Part shown: positions 11,009 through 23,381 of the stretch, in pieces
Position numbering within the stretch: the stretch's first letter is position 1
How the letters are laid out: every line of letters starts with the position of its first letter
The notes under the pieces: model-generated
What the model was told of the DNA's origin: nothing
Seen by the model: the letters and a program-made list of their open reading frames with translations, nothing else
Databases searched by the model: none
Source: Zopfochytrium polystomum
Taxonomy: Eukaryota; Chytridiomycota; Chytridiomycetes; Chytridiales; Chytridiaceae
Direction: 5' to 3'
Length of the DNA: 64,000 nucleotides
NCBI GenBank assembly: GCA_025765615.1
Contig: JAIVFJ010000085.1
Span: forward strand, 124,001-188,000
Program-made: the position numbers and the translations under genes

Positions 11009-11051
11009 AAAAAAAAAAAAAACCAAAAAAAAACCAAAAAAAAAAAAAAAA
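10979..11051. repeat. CT tract followed by A-rich tracts
   Basis: CT dinucleotides (10979-11006) followed by three A runs. The block ends 13 bases before the LanC-like start codon at 11065. Confidence 0.9.
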
Positions 11052-11064
11052 GACTAACGGAATA

Positions 11065-13594
11065 ATGGCGGACAGGCGAGAAGTCGACGACGACGAACAA
11101 CGGGCCCCGCTGGTCGACGACGACCAGCCCATGATGGAGACACCCGACGCCGAAGGAGCTGCCGCCGGTGACGTCGGCGGAGACGGCGATGGTGACGACG
11201 GCGACGGCGACGGCGATGGTGACGGTGACGGTGATGGAGGTGGAGGTGGCGGCGACGACGACGACGATCTGCCCAACCGCGACGCGTCGGCCGCCGGCCT
11301 TGCCGCCAACGAGCAAGGGCCGTCATCAGCAGACGACACGCGTCTCACGCCCGCGCCGGCGCTGCGATACTTTCCAAACCCATTCCTCGACCGCCCCCCC
11401 GCATCCGCGGGCGGGGCCTTGTCCCCGCGCAGCAAGGCCGCCGCCGCGGCGTTGGCCTTGCGCTCCGCTCCGCTACTGGCTTCGGTCAAAACCGCCGTCA
11501 CAGACGAAGGGCCGGTACCTGAAGTCCTCGCCGACGTACGAGCGGAACTCGTGAAGCTGGCGGAACGCGTCGTCGAGCTGACCCCGCCGGGAAGTCATGG
11601 TTCTCGTTACGATGTGTACCACGGTAGGGAGAGTCTTGATGCTTGGGAGGCATTTTTTATTTTCTTCTTCTGAATTCCCTAACATCCTCTAACCTTTTCA
11701 AATCATAAGGGGATGCCGGAATGGCTCTTCTGTTCTACAAGCTTCATGAGCGAGACCCTGCACTGAGCATCAACCATACGACGTGCCTGCGTCTGGCGGA
11801 AAGGTACATCGACATGGCCCTGACCAAAGTTGCCAAGGAAGTCCGCCAGCAGGCCGAAACGGGACGCAAACACCACCGCTGCGGATTCTTGGCTTCGCCT
11901 TCTGGGGTCTACGCTGTTGCTGCTGCCAGTGAGTATTTTGTAGACGTTGCGCATTGGTGTGCGGGGGCGTCCGATTTTTTTGAGGAGGGCAATGAGATGC
12001 TCCAGACATGCATTCCCATAATTCTAAGAGGCTTCTCTCTCCAGTCCACCATCACCTTGGGCGTGCGGATCAACGAAACGGTGCTCTCGAAAAGCTTGCT
12101 GGAATGCGCAAGATTTGCTTTAGCCCAGCAACCCCAGGCGACCTTATATACGGCCGACCAGGGTAAGCAGAATGGCTACTTGTCTTCTTCACGAGCAACC
12201 GAGCTGAAACGGCCGTCCTTGGAAATCCAGCTACCTGTACGCCCTGTTGTTTGCACTAAGGCACGTGGGTGACAGCGCACGCGCAGTCCTTCCAGACGCT
12301 CTGGTGGACTCTGTTCACGAGCTCATACTGCAGGAGGGGCGCGAGGGTTCTCGAAGAACTTACACCCTTCCCGTTGGGCGCGACCGATGCGACGTCAGGA
12401 TCCCAGCACCTCGCGATCTCGGTCCCCTTATCTGGTCTTGGCATATGGAACGATACATTGGTGCTGGTCACGGAATTGCGGGGGCGCTGGGTGTTCTCGT
12501 CGCTGTTCCGCGGTTGCTTCCCGCAAAGGAAACCGCTGCCGCATCCAAGCAAACCGCCACCGAAGCAGCGGCGGCACCTGCCTCAGCGCCACCGCCGCCG
12601 CCGCTGCCAACGGAGCCCGCGCAACCGGCCCCGCCGACGTCAAAGTTCTTCATGACGGGACCAAACAGCGTCAAGCCCGTCCGCCCAGTCATGCCCCCAC
12701 CCCCCGAGGCCCCGACGGCCCCGCGAACCCCGCGCGACGACGTTGAAGACGCGCTCAGCGGCGTTTCTCGGCGCCGCACCGCGAACGGGAACTTTCCCGT
12801 TCGCGTCGACGAAACTTTGTTCACGTCTCGCCAGTTGTACGAGGACCAGGAGCTCGTGCAGTTTTGCCACGGCGCGCCTGGGGTCGCGGCATGCTTTATT
12901 CGGGCTTATGAGTCGCTTGGGAATGAAAAGTATTTGGAGACGGCTAAATCGGCGGCGGAAGTCGTGTGGTCTAGAGGCGTTTTAAAAAAGGGCGTCGGTG
13001 AGGAGCGATGTTTTTATTTATTTTTTTATTTTTATATCCATGTGCTTTCCTTTCTTGCCCTCGCCCCAATCGTGAATGGCAATCTTGCTGAACTTGGGTG
13101 TCTTCCACCCATTCCATTTCCCCCCCTCCCCCTCCCATCTAACAAAATTCAATGCTATTGATTGCGATTTAAACGCGACGCCAGGGCTGTGCCACGGCAT
13201 CAGCGGCAACGCGTTCATCTTTCTCGCTCTTTACCGCCTGACGAACGATAGGCAATACTTTGACCGCGCATACAAGTTCCTCACGCTGGCGCTAAACTTT
13301 GGCGACCTTCCAAAGTTCCTGGACGAGGACTACGTAGCCCCCACAGATGCGCCGCACTCGGCTCCGCATCTCTGCCCCCACGGCACGAGCCAGCCTGTTG
13401 GGCCCCTAGAAAAGCCAGGCCTCTTTGAAGGCGTCGGCGGGCTTGCCCTGCTCGCGGCCGAAATCGGGTTTTGGGGGATGCGGCGGGAGGCAGTGGACGC
13501 GCACGGGGATTTGCAGATGGCTGTGCCGACGAGCGAGGGCAAGGCTGGATTGGGCTTGGTGGAGGGGGGATTTCCGTGCTTTACGGATGTGTGA
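11065..13594 (+). CDS. LanC-like protein (LANCL family)
   Basis: Five exons (11065-11623, 11710-11928, 12045-12162, 12231-12997, 13185-13594) keep phase and give 690 residues. Eukaryotic LanC-like proteins fold as an alpha/alpha barrel with a Zn2+ site and add glutathione to dehydroamino acids in damaged proteins. The toroid motifs appear in order: DVYHGDAGMALLFY, SGVYAVAAAIHH, LIYGRPGYLYALLFAL, YIGAGHGIAGALGVL, FCHGAPGVAA, GLCHGISGNAFIF and LFEGVGGLALLAAEIG. The two CHG motifs supply the expected zinc ligands (Cys, Cys, His). Two features are unusual. The N-terminus has about 90 acidic residues (Asp/Gly repeats), and an Ala/Pro-rich insert of about 110 residues separates GHG from the first CHG. 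The C-terminus GGFPCFTDV resembles the family's usual end. The carrier-like gene is its divergent neighbour. I see nothing resembling a lanthipeptide precursor nearby. Confidence 0.9.
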
Positions 13595-14102
13595 TGGTAG
13601 CCGATTCCCCCCCTTTGTTGATCTTCTTCTTCCCTTGCGCTTGCCTCTATTTTAATTCTCTCATCGTTCTTGCTCTTCTCTTCTCTCTTATCTTTTGGCG
13701 GGTCCTGTTTTGTTCGTTTTTGGGAGTTTCAGCAAAGTGAGTGCTGCGGGCCTGTCTTGCAAACGGTTCAATTGATCGATTGATTTGAAGAGCTTGACTT
13801 TATTTTTGACAAGTGCATTTCGGACAGAAGACAAACAACGTCCGATCATTTTCATTTTCGAACAAGCTGCGAGGAAAGGACCAGACCGCAAGGCGACGCC
13901 CGAGGCCATAACCATCATCACACAAGTCGTCGCTGCTGCCCGCGATCGCCCACCAGCTTCCCCATCCGCCTTGCACCCATCAGCTTGAACGACCACAGCA
14001 GTACCACCGCCAACCCGCCAATACCTGTCGTCGGGAAGCACTTCCCCCTTTTCCCCTCCTCCCCCTGCACTGGTGGCCACTCAAAGAAAGCCCTTTCCTG
14101 CC
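13595..14102. other. Intergenic stretch, LanC-like to POLA2
   Basis: T-rich just after the LanC-like stop, then the presumed promoter of the polymerase gene. Short open frames exist on the minus strand (about 13688-14080), but they overlap the likely 5' region of POLA2 and match nothing I recognise. Confidence 0.45.
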
Positions 14103-16899
14103 ATGCTGTCCCACCACAACCCGCCGCCTTCGCCTTCGCCCCACCAGCCGTCATCATCGACCGCCGCCGCCGCCCCCGCCGCCGCAGCGACACCGGCGTC
14201 ATCGTCCTCAGCGGCGGGGGCGGCCCTAGCGACCATCAAGCAAGCCCTCGTCCGCGAGTTTGGCCCCAACCTGGAGCGGAACCCGGAGATCCTCGACAAG
14301 CTCGCGAACCTGTGCCGCGCGTTCAACGTGGCCGCGGACGACCTGATGGCCCGGTGGGAGAGCCACATCCTCGACCCGCGAACCCGGCGCGCGGCCGCGG
14401 CCTTGGCCAAGTACGGCATGGACGAGAGAGCGACCGTCGACGACTCGATCCCGACCCTCGACCATGTCGAGTGGCTGCGCCAGTCGCTTAAGGAGGAGTC
14501 CGACCTGATGTTTAACGAAAAGATTAGCCAGCCAAAGGCCCAGGGGTCGAGGGCTTTTTCGTTCTTGTCCCGGAGAGAAAACTTGTCTTCTGGAATGATG
14601 TTTGACCAGGACTCGATCCATCTGTTGTCGGTAAGGAACGCTAATGGATTGGCCTCGAAAATCGCTTTTCTACCGCTCCATTATTTCTATCTAATGCTGC
14701 TCGTTTTCCTTTTCCCTTTTTCTTTTTTTTCGTTCTTTGCCGGTACAGCAATCCTCGTCTACTGCACTTCGAGGCAGAGCTCGCATTCGTGGGGCAAACA
14801 AGCCCAGCTTCACGGCCACGTCCCCCACCCGAAACGCAGGAAACCGCTCCTTTTTAATAAAGTCCACCCCCGAGGCGAAACGGACCGCTGCGCCCGGCGC
14901 TGCGTCAAGCTTCACGCCCTCGCCCTCTGGCAAAGCCCCAGCCTTTATGGCGACGACACCCGTCCGCGGCGCGAATTTCCCCCTCGGCGGCCACCCTGAT
15001 TCTCCAGCGCCGTCCACGCCTTCGCTCCAATCAGGCTTTGCCAACCGCCCGAACTCGGGCAAGATTGAAGAGACGCTGAACCCCGAGGTCCCCAAAGCCC
15101 TCGGAGACCCGACCGTGCCGTCGCGGGTCGATCTGGCCATTCCGCCGGGCCAGCAGATGACGGGTTACCGCTACATGTTTGACCGCGGCGCCGACCGCGG
15201 CGACCTGATCGACTCCCACATTGAGGAAATCAGTCGGGTCCTGGAGGTTTACATGCGAGCGGAGCTTGGGAAAGCAGGCGGCGGTGGCCGCGGTGCGATG
15301 GACGTGGACGAAGAGGAAGAGGAGGAGCAGGAAGCTGCAGAGTACGGCGACGTGACGGGCGAGGACTTTGAGTGGAAGCTCCTGTCTGCGCCGTCGCAAC
15401 CGAACAACGACGTGTTCTACACTGCGGGGAGGATCTGCTGCGAAGACCCCACCGACGGCGTCAAGCTCAACTACGACTCGCTCATGCTCGAGCCGTGCCG
15501 CAGCCTCGGGGGCGGCGTCCGCGTCAAGCTGTCTGTGCAGCAGCTGCTGGAGGACGGCACCGGGTTTGCAGTGTTCCCCGGCCAGATTGTCGGCGTCGAA
15601 GCGTCGAACCCGTCCGGGCGCCTGCTGTTGGTCAAACGCATTTTCCTGCCGCCAAAGCAGCGCGTTCCCGATTCCAGCGTCCAGCGCATCTTACGGCTTT
15701 ATTCCACCCCCGCTGAGCCCGAGGGTCGACCTGTCAATATTATCATTGCTGCAGGGCCGTTCACGCTCAGCAGCAACCTGCTGTACGAACCGCTCCGCGA
15801 GCTCGTCAAAGTCGTGCAGAAGGAAGGTCCGGATGTAGTCATTTTAATGGGTCCCTTTGTCGACAAGGGCCACCCGGGCGTGGGTCCCACCCCCAACGGC
15901 GTTCGAGCCGGCAACGCCGAGCAGATACTCCGCAACATCCTCAAGCCCATCTTCGAGGAAATCTTGGCCGCGCGGGACGGGCTCAAGCTGGTGCTGATTC
16001 CGTCCACCCGCAGCCGCGAGTCCGAGTGGGTGGCGTACCCGCAGCCGCCGATCGGGTCCGGACTGGATGACGCCGACCAGCGCCGGCGGCGCGCCCAGTT
16101 TGGCCTCGACCACTTTGGCCCCAACGGCGCGGCCAACTCGCGCGTTTACCTGCTCCCGAACCCCGTCCAGCTCGCCGTCAACGAGGTCGTCGTCACGCTG
16201 TCCAACGCCGACACGCTCATGCATATAGGGAGCGAAGAGTGCTGGCGCAACCAGCGGCCAGCGAACGCGGACGCGGCGTCGTTGGGGACTGGACCGGGGG
16301 TGGCGGGCGCGGGATCTGCGGCGGGGAGCCAGACGACGACGATGGACCGCATGTCGCGGCTGTTTAGCCACGTGCTGACGCAGCGGCACCTGTACCCGCT
16401 CTCCCCGCCGTCGCTCGGGGCGCCCGACGCGCCGTTCTGCCTGGACTTTGCGCGCGCGTACGGCGGCACCAAGCCCGCGGCGCTGCGGGCGCACCCGGAC
16501 GTGCTGGTCGTGCCGTCGGGACTGCGCCAGTCGGCCAAGACGGTCGACGGCTGCGTGTGCCTCAACCCGGGCCAGCTCGTGCGCGGCGCCAACGACGCCG
16601 CCGGCACGTTTGCCCGCCTGTGCGTCCACCCGCTCGAGATGGCGCTTCTACGCAGGGAGCTGGAGGACGCGAGGGCCGCGGCGAGGGGCGTGGCGAACCC
16701 GAGGAAGAGGAAGGCGAGGGACGCGGCGGGGGGTGGTGGTGGTGCTGGTGGGATGGAGGTGGATGGGGACGGGGGGCGGGAGGGCGCGGAGGAGATGGCG
16801 GAGAGAGGGGCCGTGGGGACCGTGGAGGAGGAGGAGGAAGACGTGTACACGCCGCACTTTGTGGCGTCGAGGTGCCGCGTTGAGATTCAGCGGATTTGA
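14103..16899 (+). CDS. POLA2: DNA polymerase alpha subunit B (primase complex)
   Basis: Two exons, 14103-14630 and 14749-16899, give 892 residues. The subunit tethers the catalytic subunit of polymerase alpha-primase and links it to the replisome. It has no catalysis of its own. The N-terminal part (after a Pro/Ser/Ala-rich start) shows the helical N-domain with FNVAADDLMARWESHIL. Then come a disordered linker with SPTR-like phospho-sites and an OB-fold region around NDVFYTAGRICCE. The inactivated phosphoesterase domain includes IIAAGPFT, DVVILMGPFVDKGHP, LVLIPSTRS and the C-terminal LNPGQLV. An acidic block (about residues 400-410) and a Gly-rich block near the end are expansions. The first in-frame ATG is used. 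An upstream in-frame GTG at 14073 is not preferred. It converges on the acyl-CoA ligase gene 700 bases away. Confidence 0.95.
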
Positions 16900-17397
16900 G
16901 GGACGGAGCGAGATTGAGGAGGTGGTTTTTTTTTTTCTGGTTTTGGTTTTGGTTTGTTTTTTATCTTTGTTTCATTCTTGGCAGCGTTCTGCTCTTTTTC
17001 TTTTAAAGTTCTTGCTCGCGATCCTTTTTTTTTTTCTTTATTGATTAGGCGTCGTTGGTTGCCGCTTTTCCTTCCTTGCTTGCCTCGCTTCGCACCACGC
17101 CGTTCCTCCCTCCCCCGCCGCCCCGCTTGCGTCCCCCCGCCCCGTTTAATGTATTTTGCTGTCTGCCTTTCGGTCGGATGCTTGCCCGGCGGCGTGGGTG
17201 GTGGTGGGATGGGCGCGGCTCTGTCTGGCCTGGGGAAACGGCTGCGCTCTGCGGGACCCTGTTTGTTTCTCGTTCTATTGTTGTTGTGTCGGCCGTGCTG
17301 TGCTGTGCTGTGCTGTGCTAGTTGCTTTTGTTTCCTTTGGGTTGGTTGGGTCGAAGCAATAAAAGATGAACTCGAAGGTCGAGGGTCTTCCGGCCCC

Positions 17398-17435
<38 letters not shown>

Positions 17436-17599
17436 TTTTTTGTTGTTGTGGTTGTTGTTGAGGAAATTCTCAATGATCAGGTCGATGGACGGCAAGTTCT
17501 TCTGCTAACCACTTATTTACTCCACTCCCCGGCCTCGGGCGGCCAATCCTCCTCTTTCGCTCTCGCTTCCCCCCCCCCCCCCCCCCTCTCGCCAAATCT
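16900..17599. other. Convergent intergenic region
   Basis: This holds the 3' ends of POLA2 and of the acyl-CoA ligase gene. It contains T-rich DNA on the plus strand, tandem TGTGC units near 17296-17320, a T33 run (17402-17434) and a C run (about 17570-17586). No gene is seen. Confidence 0.6.
17402..17434. repeat. Poly-T run of about 33
   Basis: Uninterrupted T homopolymer between convergent genes. Confidence 0.95.
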
Positions 17600-19188
17600 T
17601 CAAAGCTTCGCCTTCCCGCTGGCCGCCGCTCCCATCGCCTTCCCGTACGCCTCCACCACTTGCCGCCGCACCTCGGCCTTGACCACCTTGCCGTTCGCGT
17701 TCCGCGCCAGCGGCCCCCGCGTCACCAACACAAACGCCGGCACCTTGAAGTTGGCCAGGTTCGCCCGGCAGTGCGCCACGATGGACGCCGCCGCCGCCGC
17801 CGCCGCCGCGTTGTCGCCGACCGCCGCCGCCGCCGCCGCCGGCTTGAGCTGCACCGCCGCGCCCACCAGCTCGCCCAGCACGCGGTCCGGGATGCCGACG
17901 ACCGCGCAGTCGAAGACGGACGGGTGCGAGGAGATGCAGTTCTGCTCGCGGGAAGGGGGGGAAGGGGGGGGGGGGGGAAGAAGAAGGGAGGGACGGCGGA
18001 GGAGGGACGAGGAAGGTAAGGTCTTTCTTGGCCCGAAAAACAAAAGCACAAAAAAAAAAAAAAAAGAAACGCGCTGACCTCGACTTCGACCGAATACACG
18101 TTCTCGCCGCCGCGGATGACCATGTCCTTTGCCCGGTCGAGCAGCGTGATGAACCCGTCGGCGTCGCGCGTCCCGACGTCGCCCGTCAGGAACCAGCCGC
18201 CCGGTTTGAAGGAAGCGGCCGTCGCGGTGGGGTTACCGTAGTACCCTCTGACGACGGTAGGACCCTTTTTTTGGGAGAGAGGTGTGGGTGGAAGGGAATG
18301 GGATACGAGAAAGGATGCGGTGAACACGCGAGAGGGGAAAAAAAAAAAAAAAAAAAAAAAAAAAAACGAAAGTTGCCCACGACGCTTTGTCCCTCTTACC
18401 CGTACTGCAATCTCGCCAATCTCCCCGACTTGCTTTTCGCGCGTGGTGCCCGGCTCGACGATCATTGCGTCGATAACGGGATACGGCACACCGATAGACA
18501 AGGGTTTCAGCTCATAGTCAACGCCAATGTTGGAAATGCAGGCGCCGGAGGTTTCCGTCAGCCCGTATCCGTTTGATGCGACCGTCTGCAATCCAATTTA
18601 TTTTTTTAAGTTGGGTTATTTTAGAAAGGAGAGAGGAGGGAAGGAGTTGGCTCTGAGTCAGTCAAAAGCGAAGGCAAAGTGTTGGAAAGACACCAGGGAA
18701 GGTGAGGTTTGACCTTTGGAAACTTTTTCGCGACCGACGGGAGCAATTCTTTCGCCGCGGGGGCACCACCGGAAAAGAGATTTGTGAGCGACGAGAGGTC
18801 GTACTTGTCAACGTCGGGATGTTCCATGATCTGCGAGAACAAAGGCGTCAGAGGCGGCAGCAGCCAAACAAACACAGCGACAAACGCTCGCGGACGCGAC
18901 CCGCGCGCAGGCACACGTTCACACACATATTCACACACACACACACACGCGCGCGCGCGCCCACTCACCTGCCACAGCAGTGTCGGGACGCCGCCCGCGA
19001 CATTTACCCTCTCGTCCTGAATGAGCTGCATGGCGCGCACGGGGTCCCACTTGACCATCATGACGAGCTTGATGCCTGACGCGAGGCACGGGCCCAGCAC
19101 GGCGTGGCAGCCGGTCACATGGAAGAGCGGGACGGACAGGAGCGCGCCGCGCGAGGCGGGGGCAGGTGAGGGAGCGCTCTTGGTGGAG

Positions 19189-19221
<33 letters not shown>

Positions 19222-20808
19222 GGAGCGTGGGTGCGAGGTGCGGGTACGGCCGACGAGGAGGAGGGGGAGGGGGAGGATGAGGATGATGAAGAGGGGGAGG
19301 TGGGAGCGGGGATTCCGAGGCCGCGGCGCAGGCGGTCGCGCATGGCGGGGACGCTGCGAGCGAGCACCTGGGTACAGTAGTTGCGGTGGGTGCCAAGTGC
19401 ACCCTTTGGTCGGCCGGTTGTGCCTGACGTGTAAAATACTGGGGTGGGGGAAAGTTACACGGGATGAAGTTGACGAGGAAGAGGAGGGAGAGGGAGAAGG
19501 GGACGTTTAGGAGAAGGAGCACGGGGGAAGAGCATAGGAAGAAGTAGAGTCGATTATGAAGATGATGATGGTGGGAGGTGACGATGACAGCGATGACGTG
19601 GTGGGTTTAGGTGAATTAATCCTTTTTTCTACTTCTTTTTCCCCGCCTTGAAACAGCGTATACACGGCGACGTTTTTTTGGTTGTTTTTGAGGGAAAAAA
19701 AGAAGTCAACCTCACTCACTGGTCGCATCGTCGTCGGGGAACACCTTTACGTCCGGGAGGTCGTCCGCATTGTTGGCTGCGGTGGCGGCGCCTGTTCCTT
19801 CAAACTGCACGTACCCGACCACGCCCTCGCCGCCGCCGGAAAACCGGCTGGCGCGCATCACAACGAACCACCGCGTAGTGTCGCCGCCGCCGCTCCCGCC
19901 GTTGGCGCCCCGGAGCGCCGGCAGCGATGGGTGCAGCATCCGAGCGCGCTCGTCATCGACAAACACCACCTTTGGCTTCGAGTCCTGCAGGCAGTACTCC
20001 AGCTCGGGGCGCTTGAGCCACGCGTTCATCGGCACGATGATGGCGCCGATCGACGTGGCGGCAAAGTAGACGATGCTCCACTATGTTTCCAGTTTTTTTT
20101 TTTTTTTTTTCAAGTTGCGACGGCAGCGGTGTGGGAAATAACTCAGAACGAACGAACATTTTTGCGGACGCAGGCCTCCATCTCACCTCGGGAATGTTCC
20201 TTGAACACAGTGCAACGCGATCGCCCTTGCCGACTCCAACTCCAACCAGCGCGTGTGCAAGCCTGGCGACGCGCGCAAAGTGCTCGGTAAAAGTCATTCT
20301 CTCGCCCTCGAACACGATAAAGTCTTTCTCGCCGCGGGCGCGCGACTGGATCACAAGGTCGCGCATGGTCGGGATCGCCCTCTTCCAGACCCTGGCAAGG
20401 CGGTGGGGAAGGGGGGTGAGGGGGAACAATCACACGCAGATTGAGTTCGGTTAGGGGGAAGGGCTCCAAGTCGCTTCGGAAACGAACGAACGTGTGCTCA
20501 CACCTCATTGGCTGACCGTTGATAACGAGCGTCTCCATCTCTAAGGGCATTCCCGGCTGCGCCAGTGCGGAGTGCGCATCCTGGAAAAGAGTCAGGCTGT
20601 GGGTGGAGGAGAGGTGGGAGCATTTGCACAACACCGCCGTCCGAAGTAGTAGCTACTGGATTGGATGTTTTGGGAGGTGTATGGGTGCCCGGCTCACCTG
20701 CAGCGAGTAGACTTTGCCGGGCGGTACTAGATATGCAGCCGTCTGGGGGTGTGGTTGTGGCGACGTCGACGACGAGGACGACAGGGATCGCGCAGGAGCG
20801 GAGGGCAT
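17600..20808 (-). CDS. AMP-dependent acyl-CoA synthetase/ligase, probably peroxisomal
   Basis: Nine exons keep phase and give 684 residues: 20698-20808, 20504-20580, 20187-20391, 19720-20080, 18969-19438, 18714-18830, 18400-18585, 18079-18264 and 17600-17941. The enzyme activates a carboxylic acid as acyl-AMP and transfers it to CoA. The ANL signatures are all present. The P-loop YTSGTTGRPKGA spans an exon join. Then come NGYGLTETSG, GWFLTGDVG and the hinge DRAKDMVIRGGENVYSVEVE. The C-terminal catalytic Lys lies in RNANGKVVKAEV. The last three residues, AKL, fit a peroxisomal targeting signal type 1. An insert of about 50 Ser/Pro/Ala residues interrupts the N-domain soon after the P-loop, between RRGLGIPAP and PASRGALLSVP. 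The substrate (medium/long-chain fatty acid or aromatic acid) cannot be told from sequence. One donor (after FPK) is GTCAAA, weaker than the rest. Confidence 0.93.
18338..18366. repeat. Poly-A run of 29 inside an intron
   Basis: Uninterrupted A homopolymer (T in the sense direction) within intron 7 of the acyl-CoA ligase gene. Confidence 0.95.
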
Positions 20809-21091
20809 TCTGTGTGTTGTTCCTCTCCAATTTTGTCTTTCGCTCTCTTCTGCTTTTGGCGATTGCCCTGATGTGTCTTGCTCCTCTGTCTCTCGGTCGG
20901 TTCCAAATGCTCTCTCCCTCTCCGCCCCCTTTCGGTTGAACTATTCAAAGACGGTCGGCTGATCGGCTCTTTTTTTGACCTTTCTTTTTTCCCGATAATT
21001 TTTTTTTTTTTGTTTCACAACGGATGACGAAACCCCATCTTCCTGAGGTCTCGTGAGAAACAGCGCTGTCTGTCTCGCTCTCTCTCTCCCC

Positions 21092-21132
<41 letters not shown>

Positions 21133-21532
21133 TCTCCCTCTCTCTGTCCCACTCGCTCGCTTTGTCTCTCTCCCACACCGTGCGTGGACACCGTTTTTTC
21201 TCACCAAGGTTGCAAGCAACGAAAAAAAAGTACCACGGATGGAACACTTGGTAGTGCCACGTCCCGGAGCTGGGATGGCAATGCCTCGATTTTTCTTTGT
21301 GCTTTTCTTGAGGAGTGTTTGTAAGTTGCAATCGTGAACCCTCAGGAAGAAGAGCTTGCAACGTACAATGTCACCATGGACTCGAGGAAAATGTGCTGTT
21401 GGAGATCTTTGGCAAATCGAACTTGCCAAAAAACCATTGCCGCATTCTATAAAGAGTGTTTACTTTCCATGATCGCCGAACGTCATCCAGCGACAATTAA
21501 TACCTTCTCGCGCTCCGCCAGAACACCCTTCC
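20809..21532. other. Intergenic stretch upstream of the acyl-CoA ligase
   Basis: Holds the ligase promoter and the 3' flank of the dolichyldiphosphatase gene. It includes a T run near 20999-21010 and a CT microsatellite. No gene is seen. Confidence 0.55.
21064..21150. repeat. CT microsatellite
   Basis: CT dinucleotides with CCCT interruptions. Confidence 0.93.
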
Positions 21533-22364
21533 TCACTTGACCTTGCGCCTCCTCCCCTCGACCGCATCGTCCGCACCGTCGCCTCCCACGCCCCCAACAT
21601 CCGCGTCCGCCGCGGCGCGGACCACCGCCTCGTACTCCACGCGCACCAGGTCCCCGACGCGGCTGGTATCCCTGACGCGCAGCCACCGCAACAGCGCTGA
21701 GCGCTCCACCACGCGCGACGCGGTGACCGCGGGCAGCAGCACGCGCTCCGTCACGAGGAACCACAGCGTGCCGCACAGCGTGCCCAGGTGGATCCCTGTC
21801 ACCACCTGCGACGCGGTGTGGTAGTAGAGGTGCACGCGCGAGTAGCCGACGACGACGGCGGCGGTCGCTACGACGAGGGTTATGAGGACTTTGTAGAGTC
21901 TTGGCTGGGGCCGGACGCTTTGTTGGTTCAGCGCACGCGAGAGTTTCGAAGTGAGAGAGAGAAAAGAAAAAGAAAAAAAAAAAAAAAAGAAAAAAAAAAG
22001 GAAAAGGCTATCCCACTCACCGAATCCAAAAGTGCAACGCGATGTTGACGGCCCAGAACGCCATAAACTGAGCGTGCGACGACGGCATCCCGTAGCCCTT
22101 CCCCAGGAACGACGTCGGGCGCGGCTGGCGGATGGTGTTCTTGACGATCAGGTTCAGCACCTCGTTCAGGAGCTGTCCCAAGGCGGTCGAGGCGACGAGG
22201 ATGTCCCGACGCGACAGGGCGAGCGTCAGGTACACGACGATGAGGATCTGCGGGAGCAGCGAGGCGATCGCCAGTGGCTTGCCGAGTAGGTCGGCGGGAT
22301 CGTATTGCACAAACGTGAAGGAGAAGGGCTTGAGCGATGTTGGGGTGGTGGGAGGGGTGGCCAT
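21533..22364 (-). CDS. Dolichyldiphosphatase (PAP2 family)
   Basis: Two exons, 22021-22364 and 21533-21917, give 242 residues. The enzyme removes one phosphate from dolichyl diphosphate on the lumenal side of the ER, so that the lipid carrier can be reused in N-glycosylation (Cwh8/Cax4 and DOLPP1 family). The three PAP2 phosphatase motifs are present: KNTIRQPRP, GMPSSHAQF (PSSH for the usual PSGH, as in this family) and SRVHLYYHTASQV. Four hydrophobic segments are visible, and the N-terminal FTFVQYDPADLLGK resembles DOLPP1. The C-terminal 60 residues are charged and diverged (RRRKVK at the end). The intron contains an A-rich tract. It is separated from the ligase gene by 724 bases. Confidence 0.91.
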
Positions 22365-23315
22365 GTCAACGTCAAGAAGGTGAACAAAATGTGTATGTTT
22401 GCTTCAGCAAGCGTAAAACTTGTTTTGGTAAGCGTGAATGAGTGGACACAACTCATACCCGCGAGTTGTTAAACTAGTTCTTATAGCCCGCTTGTCATTT
22501 ATCTAATTTTTTTTTTTTTTGTCCAGTGTCGTTGACACCACTTGGCCTCTAATTGAAAAATCATCGAAAGAAAGATTTTGTGGAGGTGTCAACGATTACT
22601 ACTATGAGTCGGGGTTGGGCACAACTCAGAAGAAAGAAAGAAAGAAAGAGGTGGTCAGTCCCCATAGCGTTTGGTGGCCGGCAGCACGTGCCGAAAGCGG
22701 TGACCACGAGCTACAAACAACGAATTTGCAGCCACAAATATCAATGCAACAATCGTCCGTCCGAAAACTGGGTACGGAGCTCCACCAGTCACTCCAATGA
22801 TGTGTATTCAAATCTTTGACTGGCGTATACCTGCGGGCAATTACTGGTTTCGCCGGGCTCGTCCGTTTCATCTTGATTGTTCGGTGTTTGGCGGTCCTTC
22901 CAACATATTTTATTGTAACACGCACACGGACATATTTGGCAAGTCTGTCTGCCTCTGTCTGCCTCCCGGCGCTGGCGCTGTCTGCTGCTGCTCTCTGCTG
23001 CTGCTTGCTTGTTGCTGCGGCTGGCACCGCATATTTTATTTCGCAATTTGGGGAAGTTGTTGTCTGCAGCCAGACCCGCCCTATCACTCTGCTTATGCTT
23101 GACTTGGACGACCTCCTAAAATGGGGCATCAGTGGACAACTCTCAAAACTTCCAACCAACCAATAGTACCACTAACCTGTCTGTCTGTCTGCCTGTCGGA
23201 ATGTCTATGTTTTTGTCTGTCTCCTATCCACTCTGTTGGCCTATGGTCCTCCTGTCGGTTTCTTCCGTATCTCCTCGTCCTTTGTCTGTCTCACTCTCTC
23301 TACTCCGTTGCTCTA

Positions 23316-23381
<66 letters not shown>

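Larger units (their letters stand above)
10372..11064. promoter_or_regulatory. Shared upstream region of carrier-like and LanC-like genes
   Basis: The start codons of two divergent genes are 693 bases apart. The space is dominated by simple repeats: CAG units near 10325-10370 at the carrier 5' end, GT repeats near 10470-10495, CA and CT tracts (about 10650-10795), then CT and poly-A just before the LanC-like start codon. It must hold both promoters. No specific factor site is recognisable. Confidence 0.5.

Noticed and set aside
13688..14202. Minus-strand frames that look partly hydrophobic
   Set aside because: They overlap the POLA2 5' end and would need unsupported splicing. I recognise no family.
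22626..23166. Plus- and minus-strand frames of 115-177 codons
   Set aside because: Built from CTG and CT repeats (Cys/Leu/Ala runs); no conserved motif.
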